Assembly: GCA_016838945.1 (NCBI GenBank)
Contig: JADLKP010000104.1
Coordinates: 1-7,464, forward strand
Source of the DNA: Methanobrevibacter sp.
GTDB lineage: Archaea; Methanobacteriota; Methanobacteria; Methanobacteriales; Methanobacteriaceae
DNA: 7,464 nucleotides
Direction: 5' to 3'
Shown one piece after another: positions 4,130 to 7,464 of this stretch (its first letter is position 1; each line of letters starts with the position of its first letter). A program made the position numbers and the translations under genes. A model generated the notes under the pieces. That model was not told the origin of the DNA, made no database searches, and saw only the letters and a program-made list of their open reading frames with translations.

Positions 4130-6406
4130 TTACAATTGTTTTCTTGCTGCATCGAGCATGATTTTCTTTTCAGCTCTTGCAACGGTTTTTCTTACTTCTT
4201 CTACTGCGTCAGTATTGGAAGATACACTGGTAATTCCAAACTTAACAAGTTTTTCAACAATATGAGGCACACTACCTGCTTGACCACAGATACTGCAGGT
4301 TACACCTGCTGCTGCACAATGTTTAATGGTTCTTTCAATTAAAGCCATTACTGCAGGGTGTTCTTCTCTGTAGTGTTTTGCTACAAACTCGTTGTTTCTG
4401 TCCACTGCAAGAGTGTATTGGGTCAAGTCATTTGTACCAAGACTTACAAAGTCAATTCCTTCTGCAATATATTCATCAATTAAGATTGCTGCTGCAGGAA
4501 TTTCTACCATCATACCAAATTCAACATCAACTTGAGGTTCCATACCTACTTCTCTACATAATTCTTTAGCTCTTCTGAGTTCAGATGGATGTTGTGATAA
4601 TGGAATCATGATTCCAATATTTTTGTAACCTTTATCGTGAAGCTTTTTGATTGCTTTGAATTCAGCTTTTAAGATTTCAGGTTCATCCAATTCTCTTCTG
4701 ATACCTCTCCAACCTAACATTGGGTTGTGTTCTCTAGGTTCATCTTCTCCACCTTCAAGGGTGATGAACTCATCAGTAGGAGCATCAAGAGTTCTGTACC
4801 ATACAGGTTTTGGATAGAATTCATCTGCTACTTTCAATACACCTTCAGCAATTGTATCAACCAATTTATCTTCTTCACCGTCAAGGATGAATTTTCTTGG
4901 GTGAACACCAGTGGATAACATCATGTGTTCAGTTCTGAGCAATCCTACACCATCAGCACCAGTAGCTGCTGCTTTAGGAGCTGCTTCAGCCATACTTACA
5001 TTAGCTTTAACTTCAGTTACAGTGATTAATGGAGTTGCAGATACTTGTACTGCAGTTTCAGCAGATTTTTCACTTTCAGCACCTTTAATGATACCTTTGT
5101 AAACTAAACCTTTTTTACCGTCAGCAGTAACTTCATCATTTTCCTTTAAGGTAGTGGTTGCATCACCAGTACCTACTACACAAGGAATTCCTAATTCCCT
5201 TGAAATAATAGCTGCGTGACAAGTCACTCCACCTTCATCGGTTACAATACCTGTAGCTCTTTTCATAGCAGGAACCATATCAGGAGTGGTCATAGTGGTA
5301 ACCATTACGTCTCCTTCTTGAACTTTGTCAAGTTCATCAAGTTCTAAAATGACTTTTACGGTACCAGAAGCTAAACCAGGGCTTGCACCGAGTCCTTTAA
5401 TCAATACTTCCAAGTCGACTTCCTCTTCGGAACCATCTTTTTTGGAGTCTCCTAAGGTAGTGATTGGTCTGGATTGCAATAAGAATAAGTTACCGTCATG
5501 GAAAGCCCATTCGGTATCTTGAGGTTTGCCGTAATGACCTTCTACTCTTTTAGCCATTTCAACAAGCTCAATTAATTCATCATCAGATAAAACTCTTTCG
5601 TTTCTTAAATCTTCAGGAACTTCAACTTGAATGGAGGTTCCGCCTTCTTCATTAGTGAACATGGTTTTCTTATCACTAATGGTGACATTTAAGACTTCAT
5701 TGGTTTCTTTATCTACAGCGTAGTTATCAGGAGTTACGGATCCGCTTACTACGGATTCACCAAGACCCCATGATCCTTCAATCAATGCAATGTTTTCACC
5801 TGTGGATGGGTTTACAGTAAACATTACACCTGCCTTATCGGAATCAACCATTTGTTGAACTACTACAGCAATATATACTTGAGAGTGTTCAAAGTTGTTT
5901 TCTTCTCTGTAGAATATAGCTCTTGCTTCAAATAAGGAAGCCCAACATTTTCTTACATATTCAATAACATTTTCTAATCCTTGAACATGCAAGAAAGTAT
6001 CTTGTTGACCTGCAAAGGAAGCTTCAGGCAAGTCTTCAGCAGTAGCGGAAGAACGGATAGCTACATCTGCTTCTTCTTCTCCAACTCTTTGTGATAATTG
6101 ATTGTAAGCTTCAATAATATAAGTGGAAATATCTTCAGGGATAGGAGTTTCAATAATGATGCTTTTGATTTCTTCAGCAGCTTCTTGAAGCTCTTTGGTG
6201 TTGTTGATATCTATTTGGTCCAAAATATCCATAACACTATTAAAAATTCCAGTATCTCTCATAAACTTATCATAAGTTTTAGAGGTTACTACAAATCCTG
6301 GAGGTACCGGAATGCCTGCTTGGGTTAATTCACCTAAATTAGCACCTTTTCCACCAGCAATACCTAAATCATCTTTGCTTAAATCTTCAAATTTTTTAAC
6401 ATACAT
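4130..6406 (-). CDS. ppsA: Phosphoenolpyruvate synthase (pyruvate, water dikinase)
   Basis: This 758-residue cytoplasmic enzyme converts pyruvate, ATP and water to PEP, AMP and phosphate. In an autotrophic methanogen it feeds carbon from pyruvate into gluconeogenesis. The three family domains are in order. An N-terminal nucleotide-binding domain (about 16-330) has GGKGANLGEL (18-27), AIRSSATAEDLPEASFAGQ (116-134) and TEWAFHDGNLFLLQSRPIT (298-316). A swivelling phosphohistidine domain (about 355-430) has GGVTCHAAIISRELGIP with H397 as the phosphorylated residue. A C-terminal TIM-barrel domain (about 470-745) has GADGVGLLRTEHM, SLGTNDLTQYTLAVDRN (655-671) and CSICGQAGS (704-712) with the expected catalytic C707. 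Length matches archaeal members; no intein or frameshift is present. GGGTGA seven bases before the ATG fixes the start. Spacing and terminators argue for a single-gene unit. The AGS following GQ differs from the more common APS, a minor change. Confidence 0.97.
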   Translation of the reverse strand: MYVKKFEDLSKDDLGIAGGKGANLGELTQAGIPVPPGFVVTSKTYDKFMRDTGIFNSVMDILDQIDINNTKELQEAAEEIKSIIIETPIPEDISTYIIEAYNQLSQRVGEEEADVAIRSSATAEDLPEASFAGQQDTFLHVQGLENVIEYVRKCWASLFEARAIFYREENNFEHSQVYIAVVVQQMVDSDKAGVMFTVNPSTGENIALIEGSWGLGESVVSGSVTPDNYAVDKETNEVLNVTISDKKTMFTNEEGGTSIQVEVPEDLRNERVLSDDELIELVEMAKRVEGHYGKPQDTEWAFHDGNLFLLQSRPITTLGDSKKDGSEEEVDLEVLIKGLGASPGLASGTVKVILELDELDKVQEGDVMVTTMTTPDMVPAMKRATGIVTDEGGVTCHAAIISRELGIPCVVGTGDATTTLKENDEVTADGKKGLVYKGIIKGAESEKSAETAVQVSATPLITVTEVKANVSMAEAAPKAAATGADGVGLLRTEHMMLSTGVHPRKFILDGEEDKLVDTIAEGVLKVADEFYPKPVWYRTLDAPTDEFITLEGGEDEPREHNPMLGWRGIRRELDEPEILKAEFKAIKKLHDKGYKNIGIMIPLSQHPSELRRAKELCREVGMEPQVDVEFGMMVEIPAAAILIDEYIAEGIDFVSLGTNDLTQYTLAVDRNNEFVAKHYREEHPAVMALIERTIKHCAAAGVTCSICGQAGSVPHIVEKLVKFGITSVSSNTDAVEEVRKTVARAEKKIMLDAARKQL

Positions 6407-6474
6407 TGTTTTTCACCCATTAATAAACACAATCTTAAACAACTTATACTAAAATTGAATGATAATAATGTTTG

Positions 6475-6482
6475 GATATAAA
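6475..6482 (-). promoter_or_regulatory. TATA box of ppsA
   Basis: The minus strand reads TTTATATC, one base from the archaeal consensus. It predicts initiation near 6452 and a leader of about 46 bases that keeps the GGGTGA ribosome site. An 8-bp A/T inverted repeat (6495-6517) lies just upstream and could be a regulator site. Confidence 0.55.
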
Positions 6483-6494
6483 TCAAGTCCAAAA

Positions 6495-6517
6495 AATTTA
6501 TTTCATTTGAATAAATT
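6495..6517. repeat. 8-bp inverted repeat upstream of the ppsA TATA box
   Basis: AATTTATT (6495-6502) and AATAAATT (6510-6517) are perfect inverse copies around TCATTTG. The nearer arm begins 12 bases upstream of the TATA box. All paired bases are A/T, so chance is a real possibility. Confidence 0.4.
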
Positions 6518-6538
6518 AAGAAATTAAAATATGAATTT

Positions 6539-6594
6539 AAAAAAATAAAAATTTAAAAATTTAAAATTAAATAAATAGTCAAAAGACTTATTTA
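6539..6594 (-). terminator. Terminator overlapping the rpl10e stop codon
   Basis: A 9-bp stem with one bulged T (6572-6580 with 6585-6594, loop AAAA) spans the TAA stop at 6588-6590. On the minus strand it is followed by repeated short T runs (T3 to T5) alternating with AAA, ending in T7 near 6539-6545. It should end the rpl10e transcript before the ppsA promoter. Confidence 0.55.
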
Positions 6595-7070
6595 ATTAAT
6601 TCTGCACCTTTTTCTACAACTATTCTGCAAGATACAGGCATTTTCATACCTGCTCTTTTTAAAGCGGTTTTAGCGTCTTGGAAGTTTTTAGGGTTTACAT
6701 CAATAGACATGATCTTTTGATTGGTTTTTACTAAAGCTTCTACACTGATTGCTTTACCGAAAGCATTTCTCATACCGCTTTGTACCCTGTCCGCACCTGC
6801 TCCGGTAGCCATAGGGTTTTCTCTTACGATGTTGTGAGGGTATACTCTTAATTTTAAGTGGTATCCTAATCTACCAGCAGATCTTTGCATGTATCTGTTG
6901 GATGCAACACGAGCTGCTTCTAAAGCATTGTGTCTAATTTGAGCTGGTTTTTTAACTGCTAAGGATACTCTTACTGGGAAATCTTCAGATAAGTTTCCCA
7001 TATCATATTGAACAATTCTGTTATTTGGTATTTTTCTAATATATTCTCTTCTTGAATAAGCACGAACCAT
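6588..7070 (-). CDS. rpl10e: Large-subunit ribosomal protein uL16 (archaeal L10e/L16)
   Basis: This 160-residue basic protein is the archaeal/eukaryotic form of uL16 and sits near the peptidyl-transferase centre and the A-site tRNA of the 50S subunit. Diagnostic stretches are ASNRYMQRSAGRLGYHLKLR (56-75), YPHNIVRENPMATGAGADR (77-95) and the family signature ADRVQSGMRNAFGKA (93-107). Length is normal for archaea. The start ATG has a strong ribosome site, GGAGG, with a 7-base spacer. The gene is not inside a large ribosomal cluster here; its downstream neighbour is ppsA, behind a terminator. Two TATA candidates exist upstream: one about 52 bases before the ATG, bracketed by an 8-bp inverted repeat, and a second about 88 bases before it. 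High expression is expected. Confidence 0.96.
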   Translation of the reverse strand: MVRAYSRREYIRKIPNNRIVQYDMGNLSEDFPVRVSLAVKKPAQIRHNALEAARVASNRYMQRSAGRLGYHLKLRVYPHNIVRENPMATGAGADRVQSGMRNAFGKAISVEALVKTNQKIMSIDVNPKNFQDAKTALKRAGMKMPVSCRIVVEKGAELIK

Positions 7071-7103
7071 TAATAGTCCTCCATATAATAATGATTAAGA
7101 ATT

Positions 7104-7134
7104 AATGTGTACAAAACTTTAAATATTACACATT
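7104..7134. repeat. 8-bp inverted repeat bracketing an rpl10e TATA candidate
   Basis: AATGTGTA (7104-7111) and TACACATT (7127-7134) are perfect inverse copies around 15 bases that contain the TATA candidate. Each arm includes a C or G at three non-trivial positions (TGTGTA/TACACA), so it is less likely to be chance than the all-A/T symmetries nearby. It could be an operator for a dimeric regulator. Confidence 0.55.
7117..7126 (-). promoter_or_regulatory. Candidate TATA element of rpl10e
   Basis: The minus strand reads AATATTTAAAG-like sequence centred about 52 bases before the ATG. It predicts initiation near 7096 and a leader of about 26 bases that retains GGAGG. TTATATTT (complement of about 7152-7159) is an alternative that would give a leader of about 60 bases; I cannot decide between them by eye. 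Confidence 0.4.
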
Positions 7135-7211
7135 CAAAATGCCATATTCCAAATATAATCAAATTATATTATTTTAAATCAAAACCACAATAATTCTCTT
7201 AAATTTTTTAA

Positions 7212-7272
7212 TCGACTAAAAGTCGAAATATAAGTGTTCTATCAGAACATGAAAAAATAATAGCTATTATTT
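7212..7272. repeat. Cluster of three perfect dyads
   Basis: Two 15-base hairpins have the same 6-3-6 design: TCGACT-AAA-AGTCGA (7212-7226) and TGTTCT-ATC-AGAACA (7235-7249), with 8 bases between them. Five bases later a perfect 18-bp palindrome (7255-7272, centre TAGCTA) follows. The first two include C and G pairs. Neither strand shows a long T-tract directly after them, so simple termination does not explain them well. The function is unknown. Confidence 0.6.
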
Positions 7273-7464
7273 AAAGCACGACCCCATATTAAGAAAATAT
7301 AAGCTATAATTATACTCTTATTATCCTGCTTTTCTATGCTAGCCATATAAAATTGAGAAATTAATAATTGAATTAATAAATGTATTATTATATATTATTA
7401 ATTTATAAAGTTAGATAGAATATTACTATATATTTTTTTAAACATTAATAAATGTTATCATTGA

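Larger units (their letters stand above)
7071..7464. other. 394-base gene-free stretch at the right edge
   Basis: No plausible ORF is seen on either strand up to the window edge. It holds the rpl10e ribosome site and promoter candidates (7078-7160), a cluster of three perfect dyads (7212-7272), a short patch with more G and C (about 7275-7345), and very A/T-rich sequence to the end. The terminal part has a TATATAT followed by T7 on the plus strand (7427-7439) and a 6-bp hairpin, AACATT/AATGTT (7441-7456). These could belong to a gene beyond the edge; its direction cannot be told. Confidence 0.7.

Noticed and set aside
3961..4182. Minus-strand open frame overlapping the 3' end of ppsA
   Set aside because: It begins inside ppsA in another frame and translates terminator and A/T-rich spacer into Phe/Ile/Lys-rich sequence; no ribosome site is seen.
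4118..5522. Several plus-strand open frames antisense to ppsA (4118-4342, 4378-4569, 4727-4918, 4911-5102, 5325-5522)
   Set aside because: They are antisense shadows caused by codon bias in a highly conserved gene; none has a ribosome site or a recognisable product.
6098..6328. Plus-strand open frame of 76 codons antisense to the ppsA N-terminus
   Set aside because: The opposite strand clearly encodes conserved PEP synthase sequence, and this frame has no start signal or known motif.
4130..6406. Possible intein in ppsA
   Set aside because: The three domains run on without interruption at a normal total length.
4130..7070. rpl10e and ppsA as one operon
   Set aside because: A 181-base spacer holds a terminator-like stem with U-tracts and a good TATA box for ppsA.
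7260..7345. Possible tRNA or other structured RNA in the slightly G+C-richer patch
   Set aside because: I could not form an acceptor stem, a T-loop GTTCRA motif or a CCA-adjacent cloverleaf, and there are no clear C/D or H/ACA boxes.

Overview
The window looks like chromosomal DNA of a methanogenic archaeon of the order Methanobacteriales, most likely Methanobrevibacter or a close relative. The evidence is an archaeal-type ribosomal protein uL16 (L10e), the methanofuran enzyme MfnA, very AT-rich spacers, TTTATATA-like TATA boxes and GGAGG/GGTGA ribosome sites. The genus is inferred from sequence character; no search was run.

Six protein genes are supported, all on the minus strand, so transcription runs from high to low coordinates: rpl10e (7070-6588), ppsA (6406-4130), mfnA (3944-2778), a small membrane-anchored protein (2635-2264), a divergent fumarase beta-type protein (1871-1371) and a DUF763 protein (1175-54). 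Spacers are about 140-400 bases, and most hold a terminator-like U-tract for the upstream gene plus a promoter candidate for the next. I therefore read them as six mostly single-gene transcription units, not one operon. No tRNA, rRNA, IS element, CRISPR array or phage gene is visible.

Functionally this is mainly core metabolism: PEP synthase (gluconeogenic carbon entry), tyrosine/aspartate decarboxylase (methanofuran and possibly coenzyme A synthesis), a hydro-lyase-like protein of the partial TCA pathway, and one ribosomal protein. The two genes of unknown role are the small exported protein and DUF763.

The points most worth a second look are these. (1) The DUF763 C-terminus reads like an HhH-GPD DNA glycosylase/lyase active site. 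(2) A 14-bp tandem repeat lies just downstream of a perfect TATA box for that gene. (3) The fumarase-like protein is short, stands alone and lacks signature residues. (4) An 8-bp inverted repeat brackets a TATA candidate of rpl10e. (5) Three perfect dyads lie close together at 7212-7272 in a gene-free stretch. I found no multi-gene defence or mobile system. Two gene-free stretches exceed 300 bases (1872-2263 and 7071-7464) and are described below.
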